Of a stretch of 58,565 nucleotides of DNA, positions 50,151 through 58,501 are shown piece after piece (positions within the stretch are counted from its first letter, which is position 1; each line of letters starts with the position of its first letter). A program made the translations under genes and the position numbers. Origin of the DNA: an uncultured Faecalibacterium sp. Its GTDB lineage: Bacteria > Bacillota > Clostridia > Oscillospirales > Ruminococcaceae. The notes under the pieces are model-generated. The model saw only the letters and a program-made list of their open reading frames with translations. It had not been told where the DNA came from and made no database searches. The stretch covers positions 1-58,565 of the forward strand of contig UQGD01000012.1 in assembly GCA_900540455.1 (NCBI GenBank). The letters are read 5' to 3'.

Positions 50151-50956
50151 AAAACAACACTCAATTTTCTTCTCCCTTTTCCGTCATCCCACCGTACCAG
50201 ATGCAGGTCATCCACAGCAGCCGCCTGATCTATCCCCGCGAATTATATCAGCGGGGTGTACAACGCAAGCGGGTGGAGCAGATCGCAGCGGAGTTCAACG
50301 AGTATACTGCCAACGAACCCAAGATCAGCTTCCGAGAGGGACGGTTTTATGTAACAGATGGGCAGCACACAATTGAGAGCCGCATCCTGCGCAACGGCGG
50401 CAAGGATCTGCCCATTCTCTGCAAGGTGTATACCGGACTGACCATGCAGCAGGAAGCTCTATTCTTTGCTGCACAGAATGGGTTTTCCGCCCCACTGAAA
50501 GCAGGCGTCAAGCTCCGTGCAAAAGTTGTAGGCGGCGATGCCATCTCCACAGCCTTTGTGGAGGCCAACCAGCGGATCGGACTTGTGATCGACTATGGCC
50601 AGCGGGGCAGCAATTACCGCATCGGATGCGTAGGCACAGCATTCCGGCTGTACAAGCAGATGGGTGAACTCCTTTACTGCGAAGCCATGCAATATATCGT
50701 AACCGCTTGGGAGGGCCGACCGGATTCTCTCCGGGCTTGTGTGCTGAATGGGATGCTGCATTTTGTGGAGCTGTACCATGATGAGTTTGACCCGAACCGG
50801 CTGATCCGGGCTTTGCATCAGATCCACCCTATGGAGGTCTATCGCATCGGCCAGGACAACCCAGCTAAACTTCCAGGGTGGAAAAAATACGTTTATCCCA
50901 TTTATACAGCCTATAATGGCCGGTCTCGGATGGACACCCTGCCGATGAAGTTCTAA
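50147..50956 (+). CDS. ParB-nuclease-like protein (DUF6551-type)
   Basis: A 269-residue protein. The N-terminal half has the ParB/sulfiredoxin-like features RLIYPRELYQRGVQRKRVEQ and YVTDGQHTIESRILR, the DGQH loop being the equivalent of the ParB GxxRxxA region. The C-terminal half is helical (RACVLNGMLHFVELYHDEFD). Related small proteins occur in mobile elements of gut Clostridia. The role may be in DNA binding, partition or nicking; not established. The ATG overlaps the MazF-like stop (ATGA), and a long hairpin follows at 51004. Confidence 0.72.
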   Translation: MKNNTQFSSPFSVIPPYQMQVIHSSRLIYPRELYQRGVQRKRVEQIAAEFNEYTANEPKISFREGRFYVTDGQHTIESRILRNGGKDLPILCKVYTGLTMQQEALFFAAQNGFSAPLKAGVKLRAKVVGGDAISTAFVEANQRIGLVIDYGQRGSNYRIGCVGTAFRLYKQMGELLYCEAMQYIVTAWEGRPDSLRACVLNGMLHFVELYHDEFDPNRLIRALHQIHPMEVYRIGQDNPAKLPGWKKYVYPIYTAYNGRSRMDTLPMKF

Positions 50957-51003
50957 TTTTAGAAGTTATTCTTCCTTTCCGGATAATTCTCCCCCTATCC
51001 AAG

Positions 51004-51056
51004 CCCGGGGCAGCTGCATCGTACCGCTGCCCCGGGTTCCATAGTTTCCGTTTTTT
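51004..51056 (+). terminator. Possible terminator after the ParB-like gene
   Basis: CCCGGGGCAGC (51004-51014) and GCTGCCCCGGG (51026-51036) form a perfect 11-bp stem with loop TGCATCGTACC. The T6 run (51051-51056) comes 14 bases later, so termination may be inefficient and let some transcription reach the recombinase. Confidence 0.6.
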
Positions 51057-51131
51057 CTCGGATTCGGACAAGCAAAATATCCCTCTTGCGCTCATATCCA
51101 TAGTTATACTCAGTTTAGGGAGGCAATATCT

Positions 51132-51263
51132 ATGAAAAAGCAAGAATTGATCGTGAAATGTATCTTTTCTAAAAATGGGGCCGATTTGGAAGAGCTGATC
51201 CTGCGCTCATTTCAGCTCTACCTGCGCCGCATCCTTGCTTCGGACAGCGGAAATGCGCTATGA
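51132..51263 (+). CDS. Very small protein preceding the recombinase (43 residues)
   Basis: ATG 51132 behind AGGGAGG; stop TGA 51261-51263. The protein MKKQELIVKCIFSKNGADLE continues ELILRSFQLYLRRILA. This is the pattern of tiny proteins that precede serine recombinase genes in clostridial mobile elements (a hydrophobic, Arg-containing C-terminal helix). The function is not known; roles as excision helper or regulator have been supposed for such genes. It ends 39 bases before the recombinase start. Confidence 0.65.
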   Translation: MKKQELIVKCIFSKNGADLEELILRSFQLYLRRILASDSGNAL

Positions 51264-51320
51264 TAAGCACAACGATAAACCGCTTATCTCAAGGAGGCCA
51301 TTATGTATTTAGAGATAAGC
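51262..51320 (+). repeat. GATAAGC motif, three copies around the recombinase start
   Basis: GATAAGC occurs at 51262-51268, inverted (GCTTATC) at 51282-51288 and again direct at 51314-51320 inside the first codons of the recombinase gene. The first two form an inverted repeat of 7-base arms with 13 bases between, just upstream of the ribosome binding site AAGGAGG (51291-51297). This is consistent with an operator or an attenuating hairpin for the recombinase. Confidence 0.5.
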
Positions 51321-52880
51321 AACCCCATGGAATACCACGCAGCGCTGTATATTCGTCTATCCAAGGAGGACGAGAACGTCGGCCCCTCTCAGAGTGTCCA
51401 GAACCAGGAATCCCTTCTGCGGGAATTTGTGCAGCAGCACAGAGTATCGGTCTATGACACGTATATCGATGATGGCTGGTCCGGCACCAACTTTGACCGC
51501 CCCTCCTTCAACCGGATGATCCAGGACATCGAAGCAAAAAAGGTCAACATGGTCATCACCAAGGACCTCTCCCGTCTGGGACGTGACTACATCATGACCG
51601 GGCACTATATGGAGCGGTACTTTCCGGAGCACCGGGTACGGTACATTTCCCTGCTGGATGGCATTGACACCGGTGTGGACTCCACCGCCAACGACATCAC
51701 TCCTTTCCGGGCGATCATGAACGATATGTACGCCAAGGACATCTCCAAAAAGATCAAGTCGGTCAAGCGGGATAAACAGCGGAAGGGGCTTTTCATCGGC
51801 GGCAAACCTGTATACGGCTACAAGATGCACCCCACCGAAAAAAACAAGATCGCGGTGGATGAGCCTGCAGCTATGGTCGTGCGCCGGATCTTTGCCATGG
51901 CTTTGAGCGGACAAAGTTGCCACAGCATCGCCAGTCAACTGAATCAGGAAGGGGTCCCGCCCCCTTCGGTCTATGCAGGCATCCCGTTAAAGAATGGGCG
52001 CTTCGCCGGTCTTTGGAGCAGCGAGCGCATCTCTGAGATGCTGCAAAACGAGACCTACATTGGCAACATGGTGCAGGGACGACAGGTGAAGATCAATTAC
52101 AAGTCCAAAAAATGCCTGAAACAGCCGCCGGAAAGCTGGGTCGTTGTGGAAAACACCCACGAGCCCCTGGTAGACCGGGAGACCTTCCGGCAGGTCCGGC
52201 TTTTGGTCAACAGCCGCAAATACACCCGCAGCCGCACCTACGACTATCTATTAAAGGGTATGGTCTATTGCCACGAGTGCGGTGCGCTGATGACCGTAGC
52301 CAACCGCAAAACCACAAAGGGAGAGGACCGGCTGTTCTTCATCTGCAAGACCTACCAGCGCTTCACCAAAGCAGGGCTCTGCACCTGCCACACCATCAAG
52401 GTGGACACCGTGACAGAGGCTGTGGTAAGCAAGGTGCGGGAGGTCTGTCAGTCCTATCTGGACCAAGACAAGCTGCTTGTCCTTGCAAAGGATGCCCTGG
52501 CGAAAAATGCACAGAAAAACAAGGTGGAGATCCAGCTGGCCGAACTGCAAAAGAAGATCGACCTGCTGACTTCCAACCTGGACCGGATGTACACCGACCG
52601 TCTGAACGGACTTCTGCCGGAAGAGGATTTTCAGCGCATCTTCAACCGCACAAAGTCCGAGCGGCAGCAGCTGGAACTGCGGCAAGCAGATCTTCGCAGC
52701 CTGCAAAAGAACCCGGTCAACAGTTCCGACAAAGCAAAAGAGCTGGTACAGCGCTTTGTAGAAAGCGCCTGTGCCAGCCGAGAGCTGCTTGTAAGCCTGG
52801 TGGACCGGATCGAGCTGACACAGGACAAACAGCTGATCATCCACTTCAGAATCCCAGAACTTCAAGATTTTTCCTTATAA
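51303..52880 (+). CDS. Large serine recombinase (TnpX/TndX type) of the ICE
   Basis: A 525-residue integrase/excisionase. The catalytic domain has the nucleophilic serine in ALYIRLSKEDE (Ser20) and the arginines in TKDLSRLGRDY. The recombinase domain contains KPVYGYKMHPTEKNKIAVDE. A zinc-ribbon-like domain has YCHECGALMT and the pair CTCH further on. A coiled coil (about 390-460) precedes the C-terminus. It would excise and integrate the element through short att core sequences. RBS AAGGAGG precedes ATG 51303. At about 525 residues it is at the compact end for this class but complete. Chromosomal sequence begins soon after its stop, placing the right end of the element in 52881-53149. Confidence 0.93.
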   Translation: MYLEISNPMEYHAALYIRLSKEDENVGPSQSVQNQESLLREFVQQHRVSVYDTYIDDGWSGTNFDRPSFNRMIQDIEAKKVNMVITKDLSRLGRDYIMTGHYMERYFPEHRVRYISLLDGIDTGVDSTANDITPFRAIMNDMYAKDISKKIKSVKRDKQRKGLFIGGKPVYGYKMHPTEKNKIAVDEPAAMVVRRIFAMALSGQSCHSIASQLNQEGVPPPSVYAGIPLKNGRFAGLWSSERISEMLQNETYIGNMVQGRQVKINYKSKKCLKQPPESWVVVENTHEPLVDRETFRQVRLLVNSRKYTRSRTYDYLLKGMVYCHECGALMTVANRKTTKGEDRLFFICKTYQRFTKAGLCTCHTIKVDTVTEAVVSKVREVCQSYLDQDKLLVLAKDALAKNAQKNKVEIQLAELQKKIDLLTSNLDRMYTDRLNGLLPEEDFQRIFNRTKSERQQLELRQADLRSLQKNPVNSSDKAKELVQRFVESACASRELLVSLVDRIELTQDKQLIIHFRIPELQDFSL

Positions 52881-53149
52881 AACATCGTGTCAACGACCGA
52901 TTATTTCGTTGTTTACAATAAGCAGGGTGCTATGTATCCCGCCTGGAAAGCCACGCATTGCAGCTGCTGCGCCAGGCATGGGATCAAACCGACCGTCCGG
53001 TATAGCCGGTCCTGTGCCGCTTGCCGCAAACGATAAGACCGATAAAAATTTCCACCCCTTGCTGCGCCAACAGGCGTATAATAGAAACATCGTCCCCCAA
53101 GGTCAGGACCGTAAAATGCTGCGGTTTTTTCTGAAAAGAGTTTTATTTT
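52881..53149. other. Recombinase/chromosome boundary region (likely contains the right attachment site)
   Basis: This holds no gene. It contains the hairpin CAACGA-CCGATTATT-TCGTTG (about 52890-52910), which may end the recombinase transcript, and further right a TATAAT box near 53077 before the amidohydrolase remnant. The true att core cannot be named without the left end of the element or an empty site. Confidence 0.4.
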
Positions 53150-53626
53150 ATGCACCAGGTCTATCAGCAGGCCCTTGCTCTCCAGCCTGAGCTGGTGGAG
53201 ATGCGGCACATCCTTCATCAAAATGCAGAAGTGGGGCAGCAGCTGCCCCGGACCAAAGCCCTTGTAAAGGAAAAACTGATCCAGTATGGCTATTGCCCGC
53301 AGGAGCTGGCCCACAGCTCTCTGACCGCCACCATCCAGGGCAGCCGCCCCGGCAAGACCATTCTGCTCCGGGCCGATATGGATGCTCTGGCCCTTCAAGA
53401 GCAGACCGGTCTGCCCTTCCAATGCAACACCGGCTCCATGCACGGCTGCGGCCACGATCTGCACACCACGATGCTGCTGGGTGCCGGGTCCCGCCAGGAG
53501 AATGAACTCTACGGCAAGCCCATGCACAACGCCGGCATCGTGTTCAATGAGGACATCTTGTCCTTTGGCAGCGCCATACTCGCAGCAGGCGCTATGGACT
53601 GGCTGGAGCACCACGCTCAACCGTAA
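53150..53626 (+). pseudogene. M20-family amidohydrolase, internally deleted
   Basis: The first 107 residues match the start of an M20D amidohydrolase/peptidase (LVEMRHILHQNAEVGQQLPR, ILLRADMDALALQEQTGLPF, metal-site SMHGCGHDLHTTMLLGA). The frame then jumps to the normal C-terminus (GKPMHNAGIVFNEDILSFGS, AILAAGAMDWLEHH). Some 220-240 central residues are missing compared with the usual 390, including most metal ligands and the dimerisation domain, so the product should be inactive. The frame itself is intact, which points to a clean deletion. It is directly beside the ICE boundary. Confidence 0.85.
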
Positions 53627-53647
53627 AATCGCCGATGTGATAAACGC

Positions 53648-53687
53648 AAAGCCGCCCCTGGGGATCTGCTTTCCCAGGGGCGGCTTT
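53648..53687 (-). terminator. Terminator hairpin between the amidohydrolase remnant and the RNase M5-like gene
   Basis: AAAGCCGCCCCTGGG and CCCAGGGGCGGCTTT form a perfect 15-bp stem around GATCTGCTTT. It lies between two convergent genes and can serve both, with short T runs on each side. Confidence 0.85.
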
Positions 53688-53689
53688 AT

Positions 53690-54310
53690 TCATTCTTCTG
53701 CCAGCAGTCTTGCTTGCAGCTCATCCAGCTGCTGGTAGGTATACAAACGGTTCAGTGCTTCTACAAGCTCTTTTTTAGACAGCCGGGGCGGCAGACCCAA
53801 AGCGGTCAGCAGACGGCGCTTGCGCTCGGCGCTGCCTGCTGTGCCGGAAAGCCCCCAGTCGTACAGATCCGTATAGGTGATCTGCCGGCCAGCCGGGCGG
53901 GGCGGAGCTTCCCCCGCCTCTGGGCCCAGTGCATCCCGCAGACACTGGAGAAGGATATCATCCTCTACCCCCTCCACACCCAGCAGTCCCTCCTTGCCGG
54001 GCTGGGCCTTTCGGCGCTCCTTGCCCGGAATGGCCGGGACATATGCCTGCACCACATTCTCCGCCCCCACCAGGTTCGTGATGTAGTTGCGGATGCGGAA
54101 ACCCGCCGCATCCGAGTCGGTGAGAAGGATCAGTCCATTCTTTTTGGCCAATGCTTTGAACAGCTGCTGACGCTGCTTATCCTTATAAATAGCAAAGCCA
54201 TCGGTCAGCAGGATCATGGCATCTGTCAGGTGGGACAGGCGTGCCGCATCGTATTTTCCCTCCACGATCAGCACCCGCTGGGTATGCAGCGGGGCCGCGG
54301 GGCGGCTCAC
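53690..54310 (-). CDS. rnmV: RNase M5-like toprim protein (5S rRNA maturation)
   Basis: A protein of about 206 residues. The toprim domain starts VLIVEGKYDAARLSHLTDAM (Glu of the toprim motif), with LILLTDSDAAGFRIRNYI carrying the DxD metal residues. The C-terminal part is of the kind found in clostridial RnmV (LSKKELVEALNRLYTYQQLD). RnmV trims 5S rRNA precursors. It is a few residues longer than the Bacillus enzyme. GTG 54310 is chosen because AGGAGG lies about 7 bases before it and it overlaps the holA stop (GTGA). Co-transcribed with holA. Confidence 0.88.
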   Translation of the reverse strand: MSRPAAPLHTQRVLIVEGKYDAARLSHLTDAMILLTDGFAIYKDKQRQQLFKALAKKNGLILLTDSDAAGFRIRNYITNLVGAENVVQAYVPAIPGKERRKAQPGKEGLLGVEGVEDDILLQCLRDALGPEAGEAPPRPAGRQITYTDLYDWGLSGTAGSAERKRRLLTALGLPPRLSKKELVEALNRLYTYQQLDELQARLLAEE

Positions 54311-55341
54311 CGTGCACCTCCTGCCAGAGCCAGGCGGCACAGCGCCATCTCCAGCAGCACAGCCTTATCCACTGGCTGGCTTTTCAAACTTTGATCCAGC
54401 TCCAGCAGCACCTGGAGACAATTTTCCAGCTGCGGCAGCGTATAATGCGAGGCCGTCTCCGCCGACCGCTTGAGCCGGAAGTCGCTGCCTTTATACCCAA
54501 AGTCCTTGAATACTGCGGCGTAGTTTTTCCGCCGGGAAGCCCCCAGCTTGACCCGATACAGATCCACATAGCTGCCGATCATAGCCGCCGTTATGGCGAT
54601 GGGTTCCTGCTGCAGCCGCAGCAGGGTCTGTAATTTTTTGCAGGCCCCCGTGGCATTTTTGGCTGTGATCATGCGAATCATCTCGAACACATCTGCCTCC
54701 AGACTTACCGTACCCATTTCTGCCACCATTGCGGTGGTCACGGTCTGATAACCAGCCAGCGCACAGAGCTTGTCCACCTCATTTTCCAGCAGAAAAGGCT
54801 CCTCGCCGCAGCGCTCCAGCAGCGCCTGGGCTGCGCCCTCCGGCAGAACAGCCCCCTGCGCCTTGGCCCGGTCGATCATCATGGCTTTCAGCTCAAAGGG
54901 CTTTGGCTTTGCCAGCTCCTCCGCATAGCCCAGTTTTTTGCATTGGGCAGCCAGCTTCTGTGCCCGCTTGCCCATTCGCAGTTTGCCCCGCTCGGCCTCA
55001 AAGACGCTGCCCAGCACCACCACTGCATTCTCCAGGCTGGCAAGCGTGCCGCACAGTTCCTCCAGGTCTTTCTCCCCATAGGCAGACGGTTCCAGCTCCG
55101 GCAAGACCACCACCCGGCGGGTCCCAAAAAAGGAGATCGTACCTGCCGCCATGATAAGCTGCTCAAGATCCGGGGCGGCACCATCCAGCACGGTGGGTTC
55201 TTCTTCCCCTTCTGCACAAAGCACCCGCACGGCAGCAGCGGTGGCCTGCCGCACCAGGTAGCGCTCGGTAGAGTAAAAATAATAGACCGGACAATCCTTT
55301 CCGGCCAGCTGACGGAGCTTTGCTTCTGTGGCCAACGGCAC
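54307..55341 (-). CDS. holA: DNA polymerase III delta subunit
   Basis: A protein of about 344 residues of the clamp-loader delta family, which opens the sliding clamp. Seen: YYFYSTERYLVRQATAAAVR at the N-terminus, VVVLPELEPSAYGEKDLEEL, the block EEPFLLENEVDKLCALAGYQ, EADVFEMIRMITAKNATGAC and the C-terminal LPQLENCLQVLLELDQSLKS. GTG 55341 is chosen as start because GGAAGGGAGG precedes it; the upstream open frame has no family similarity. It is convergent with nothing and divergent from the alaS T-box leader, about 115 bases away from that promoter. Confidence 0.92.
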   Translation of the reverse strand: MPLATEAKLRQLAGKDCPVYYFYSTERYLVRQATAAAVRVLCAEGEEEPTVLDGAAPDLEQLIMAAGTISFFGTRRVVVLPELEPSAYGEKDLEELCGTLASLENAVVVLGSVFEAERGKLRMGKRAQKLAAQCKKLGYAEELAKPKPFELKAMMIDRAKAQGAVLPEGAAQALLERCGEEPFLLENEVDKLCALAGYQTVTTAMVAEMGTVSLEADVFEMIRMITAKNATGACKKLQTLLRLQQEPIAITAAMIGSYVDLYRVKLGASRRKNYAAVFKDFGYKGSDFRLKRSAETASHYTLPQLENCLQVLLELDQSLKSQPVDKAVLLEMALCRLALAGGAR

Positions 55342-55457
55342 GCCCCCTCCCTTCCGGCAGGACGCAGCCCTGCCATTGCTGCCCCATTGTACCACAATCC
55401 GCTCTGGTTGGAAAGAGCCGCACCACCGCAGCCGCCCGCAAAATTTGCCCAAAGCAG

Positions 55458-55485
55458 TTGACAAATGCCGCGGCCATGTTATAAT
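55458..55485 (+). promoter_or_regulatory. Promoter of the alaS T-box transcript
   Basis: TTGACA (55458-55463) and TATAAT (55480-55485), both perfect consensus, with a 16-base spacer. Transcription would start near 55492. Confidence 0.9.
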
Positions 55486-55491
55486 TTGAAA

Positions 55492-55780
55492 TGTACGCAA
55501 GCTGGCCTGATGGGCCTGTCCTGCGCCCATCAAAGATCATGACAGACGGCATAGATGGGGCCAGCGCTGTAAGCAATACCGGCCAGAGAGGAGACCCGCA
55601 GGCTGCAAGGTCTCCCGGTAAGCACAGCACACGCCACCCCGGAGCCTCCGGCGAAATGAGCTGGACGCACCGCAGCGTTAGCGCGGCAAAAGAGGCAGGT
55701 CCTGCACCTGCAATCTGGGTGGTACCACGGAGCTTACAGCAGCCTTCGTCCCTGAGGGGATGGGGGCTGTTTTATTTTTT
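55492..55780 (+). promoter_or_regulatory. T-box leader controlling alaS
   Basis: A leader of about 290 bases. Stem I contains GGAGACC/GGTCTCC (near 55592-55617) with the apical GGCTGCAAGG. The conserved T-box GGGTGGTACCACGG is at 55717-55730. The terminator formed by CAGCC-TTCGTCCC and GGGATGGGGGCTG is followed by TTTTATTTTTT (55742-55780). Uncharged tRNA binds the specifier loop and the T-box, disrupting the terminator. Alanine specificity is inferred from the gene it precedes; I did not pin down the specifier codon. Confidence 0.93.
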
Positions 55781-55852
55781 CGTCTGCCAAAGGGTCTTGG
55801 AGCCGCTTGGCTCCTGCCATACGCAACACAACGATGTGAGGAGAATCAACCT

Positions 55853-58501
55853 ATGCAATGGACCGGTTTGAATGAACTGCGCGACCGCTATCTGAGCTTT
55901 TTTGAGAGCAAAGGCCACCTGCGGCTGGACAGCTTCCCCCTGGTACCCAAAAACGACCCCAGCCTGCTGCTGATCAACAGCGGCATGGCCCCCATGAAAA
56001 AATGGTTTCTGGCGCAGGAAGAGCCGCCCCGTCATCGGGTGACCACCTGCCAGAAGTGCATCCGCACCCCGGATATCGAGCGGGTGGGCATCACCGCCCG
56101 GCACGGCACCTTCTTTGAGATGCTGGGCAACTTCTCGTTCCAGGATTATTTTAAGGACGAGGTCATCCCCTGGGCTTGGGAGTTTTTGACCAGCGAGGAG
56201 TGGATGGCCATTCCCAAGGACCGGCTCTATATCTCGGTATATGAGAAAGACGACGAGGCCTACGAAATCTGGACCCAGAAGGTGGGCATCGCCCCGGATC
56301 ACATGGTGCGCCTGGGCAAGGAGGACAACTTCTGGGAGCACGGCTCTGGTCCGTGCGGCCCCTGCTCTGAGATCCACTTCGACCGCGGCCCGCAGTACGG
56401 CTGCGGCAAGCCCACCTGCGGTGTCGGCTGCGACTGCGACCGCTATATGGAGATCTGGAACCTGGTGTTCAGCCAGTTCGACTCGGACGGCAAGGGCCAC
56501 TACGAGCGCCTGCCCCGCCCCAACATCGACACCGGCATGGGTCTGGAGCGTCTGGCCTGCGTGTGCCAGGGGGTGGACTCCCTCTTTGATGTGGACACCG
56601 TGATGAACATCACCCACAAGGTGTCCCAGATCACCGGCGCCCACTACGGCGAGAGCCACAGCAAGGACGTGTCCCTCCGGGTCATCACAGACCACATCCG
56701 CTCCGCCACCTTCATGATCTGTGACGGCGTGCTCCCCTCCAACGAGGGCCGGGGCTATGTGCTCCGCCGTCTGCTGCGCCGGGCCGCCCGCCACGGCAAG
56801 CTGCTGGGGGTGGACCACCCCTTCCTGTATGAGGTGTGCGACACCGTCATCCATGAGAACGAGGGCCACTATCCTGAGCTGCGGGAGCGCCAGGACTATA
56901 TCACCAAGGTCATCCGCGTGGAGGAGGAGAACTTCGCAAAGACCATCGACGGCGGCCTGAAGATTTTCAATGATATGCTCTCTGAGCACAAGGCCAAGGG
57001 GGAGAGCACCTTCTCCGGTGCCGACGCCTTTAAGCTGTATGATACCTATGGCTTCCCCATCGACCTGACCCTGGAGATGGTGGAGGAGCAGGGCATGAAG
57101 CTGGATGAGGCTGAGTTCCACAAGCAGATGGACGAGCAGCGCCAGCGTGCCCGCAAGGCCCGTGAGGCTCTGGGTGACCTGGGCTGGGCCGGCGTGGAGT
57201 TCGGCAAGGACGTGCCCGAGACGGAGTTTGTGGGCTATGACCACACCGCCATTGACGACGCCAAGGTGGTGGCCCTGGTGGTGGAGAACGAGCAGGCTGA
57301 GGAAGTCATGCCCGGCGTCGAGGCCATCGTGGTGCTGGACAAGACCCCCTTCTATGCCGAGATGGGCGGCCAGGTGGCCGACCATGGTACCATCTCTGCC
57401 GACGGTGTCACCTTCCAGGTCACCGACGTGCAGAAGAACAAGGGCGGCAAGTATATGCACACCGGCAAGCTGACCCAGGGTGTGCTGAAGGTGGGCGATA
57501 CCGTCTCCGCCTCCATTGATGTCAAGCGCCGCAAGGCCGTCATGCGTGCCCACTCTGCCACCCACCTGCTGGACAAGGCTCTGCGCACCGTGCTGGGCGA
57601 CCACGTCCATCAGGCCGGTTCTCTGGTGGAGGAGGACCGCCTGCGTTTCGACTTCACCCACTTCTCCGCTCTGACCGCCGAGGAGCTCTCCCAGGTCAGC
57701 GCCATGGTCAACGAGGCCGTCCTGTCCGGCTATGACGTGGTCACCGAGGAGATGCCCATCGAGCAGGCCAAACAGCGGGGCGCCATCGCCCTGTTCGGTG
57801 AGAAATACGGCGATACCGTCCGGGTGGTGGACATGGGCAAGGGCTACTCTGTGGAGTTCTGCGGCGGCACCCACCTGGACAACACCGCTAAGGTCGGCGT
57901 GTTCCATATCAGCAGCGAGTTCTCCGTGGCCTCCGGAGTGCGCCGCATCGAGGCGACCACCGGCCGGGCCTCCCTGGCTGTGATAAACCGGAATCAGGAG
58001 ATGCTGTTCCAGGCAGCCGCCGTCCTGAAGGCCAAGCCCGGCGAGCTGCGGGAGAAGGCGGAGCAGATCATGTCCGAGATGAAGAGCCTGAACCACACGC
58101 TGGAGAAATTCCGGGCCCGCGAGGCCGCCAACGAGGCCGAGCGCTTCCTCTTCTCCGCCCATGAGGTGGGCGGTCTGAAGGTGCTCACCGCCACCGTGCC
58201 CGACGCCGATGCCGGAAAGCTGCGCAAGATGGGCGACCTGCTCCGGGATAAGGAGCCCAGCGTGGTGGGCGTGCTGGCCGCTGTCAGCGGGGACAAGATC
58301 ACCTTCCTGGCTGTCTGCGGCAAGGAGGCCGTCAAGCGGGGCGTGAAGGCGGGGGACATCATCAAGCAGGTGTCCGCCATCGCCGGCGGCTCCGGCGGCG
58401 GTAAGCCCGACTCCGCCATGGGCGGCGGCAAGGATCCCCTGATGCTGGACAACGCTCTGGCCATGGTGGACAACGTCGTCTCCATGAAGCTGGGGCTGTA
58501 A
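55853..58501 (+). CDS. alaS: Alanyl-tRNA synthetase
   Basis: An 882-residue class II synthetase that charges tRNA-Ala. The N-terminal catalytic domain has FFESKGHLRLDSFPLVPKND and the motif-2/3 regions (PDIERVGITARHGTFFEMLG; NIDTGMGLERLACVCQG). The editing domain has metal ligands His567 and His571 (HSATHLLDKALR) and Cys670 and His674 (CGGTHLDN). The C-terminal oligomerisation domain ends GGGKPDSAMGGGKDPLML. Length is standard. ATG 55853 is chosen because TGAGGAG precedes it and it begins at the family-typical MQWTGLNELRDRYLSFF; the longer open frame upstream runs through the T-box terminator. Confidence 0.97.
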   Translation: MQWTGLNELRDRYLSFFESKGHLRLDSFPLVPKNDPSLLLINSGMAPMKKWFLAQEEPPRHRVTTCQKCIRTPDIERVGITARHGTFFEMLGNFSFQDYFKDEVIPWAWEFLTSEEWMAIPKDRLYISVYEKDDEAYEIWTQKVGIAPDHMVRLGKEDNFWEHGSGPCGPCSEIHFDRGPQYGCGKPTCGVGCDCDRYMEIWNLVFSQFDSDGKGHYERLPRPNIDTGMGLERLACVCQGVDSLFDVDTVMNITHKVSQITGAHYGESHSKDVSLRVITDHIRSATFMICDGVLPSNEGRGYVLRRLLRRAARHGKLLGVDHPFLYEVCDTVIHENEGHYPELRERQDYITKVIRVEEENFAKTIDGGLKIFNDMLSEHKAKGESTFSGADAFKLYDTYGFPIDLTLEMVEEQGMKLDEAEFHKQMDEQRQRARKAREALGDLGWAGVEFGKDVPETEFVGYDHTAIDDAKVVALVVENEQAEEVMPGVEAIVVLDKTPFYAEMGGQVADHGTISADGVTFQVTDVQKNKGGKYMHTGKLTQGVLKVGDTVSASIDVKRRKAVMRAHSATHLLDKALRTVLGDHVHQAGSLVEEDRLRFDFTHFSALTAEELSQVSAMVNEAVLSGYDVVTEEMPIEQAKQRGAIALFGEKYGDTVRVVDMGKGYSVEFCGGTHLDNTAKVGVFHISSEFSVASGVRRIEATTGRASLAVINRNQEMLFQAAAVLKAKPGELREKAEQIMSEMKSLNHTLEKFRAREAANEAERFLFSAHEVGGLKVLTATVPDADAGKLRKMGDLLRDKEPSVVGVLAAVSGDKITFLAVCGKEAVKRGVKAGDIIKQVSAIAGGSGGGKPDSAMGGGKDPLMLDNALAMVDNVVSMKLGL

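Larger units (their letters stand above)
1..52905. mobile_element. Integrative conjugative element, left end outside window, carrying a capsule locus (inferred extent)
   Basis: Conjugation genes (PrgI, VirB4, NlpC/P60 hydrolase, MobC, relaxase) fill the left 18 kb. A sigma-like regulator, small ICE proteins and a large serine recombinase end at 52880. Ordinary chromosomal genes (RNase M5-like, holA, alaS) follow. In this class of Firmicutes ICE the serine recombinase usually lies at one extremity, so the right end is placed just after it, before the deleted amidohydrolase gene at 53150. The LysR/flavoprotein pair, the polysaccharide locus and the glycerate kinase would then be cargo. The attachment sites cannot be read because the left end is not in the window. 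The alternative is two independent elements, one ending near 18.4 kb and a small one at 47.6-52.9 kb, with resident chromosome between. Confidence 0.5.
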
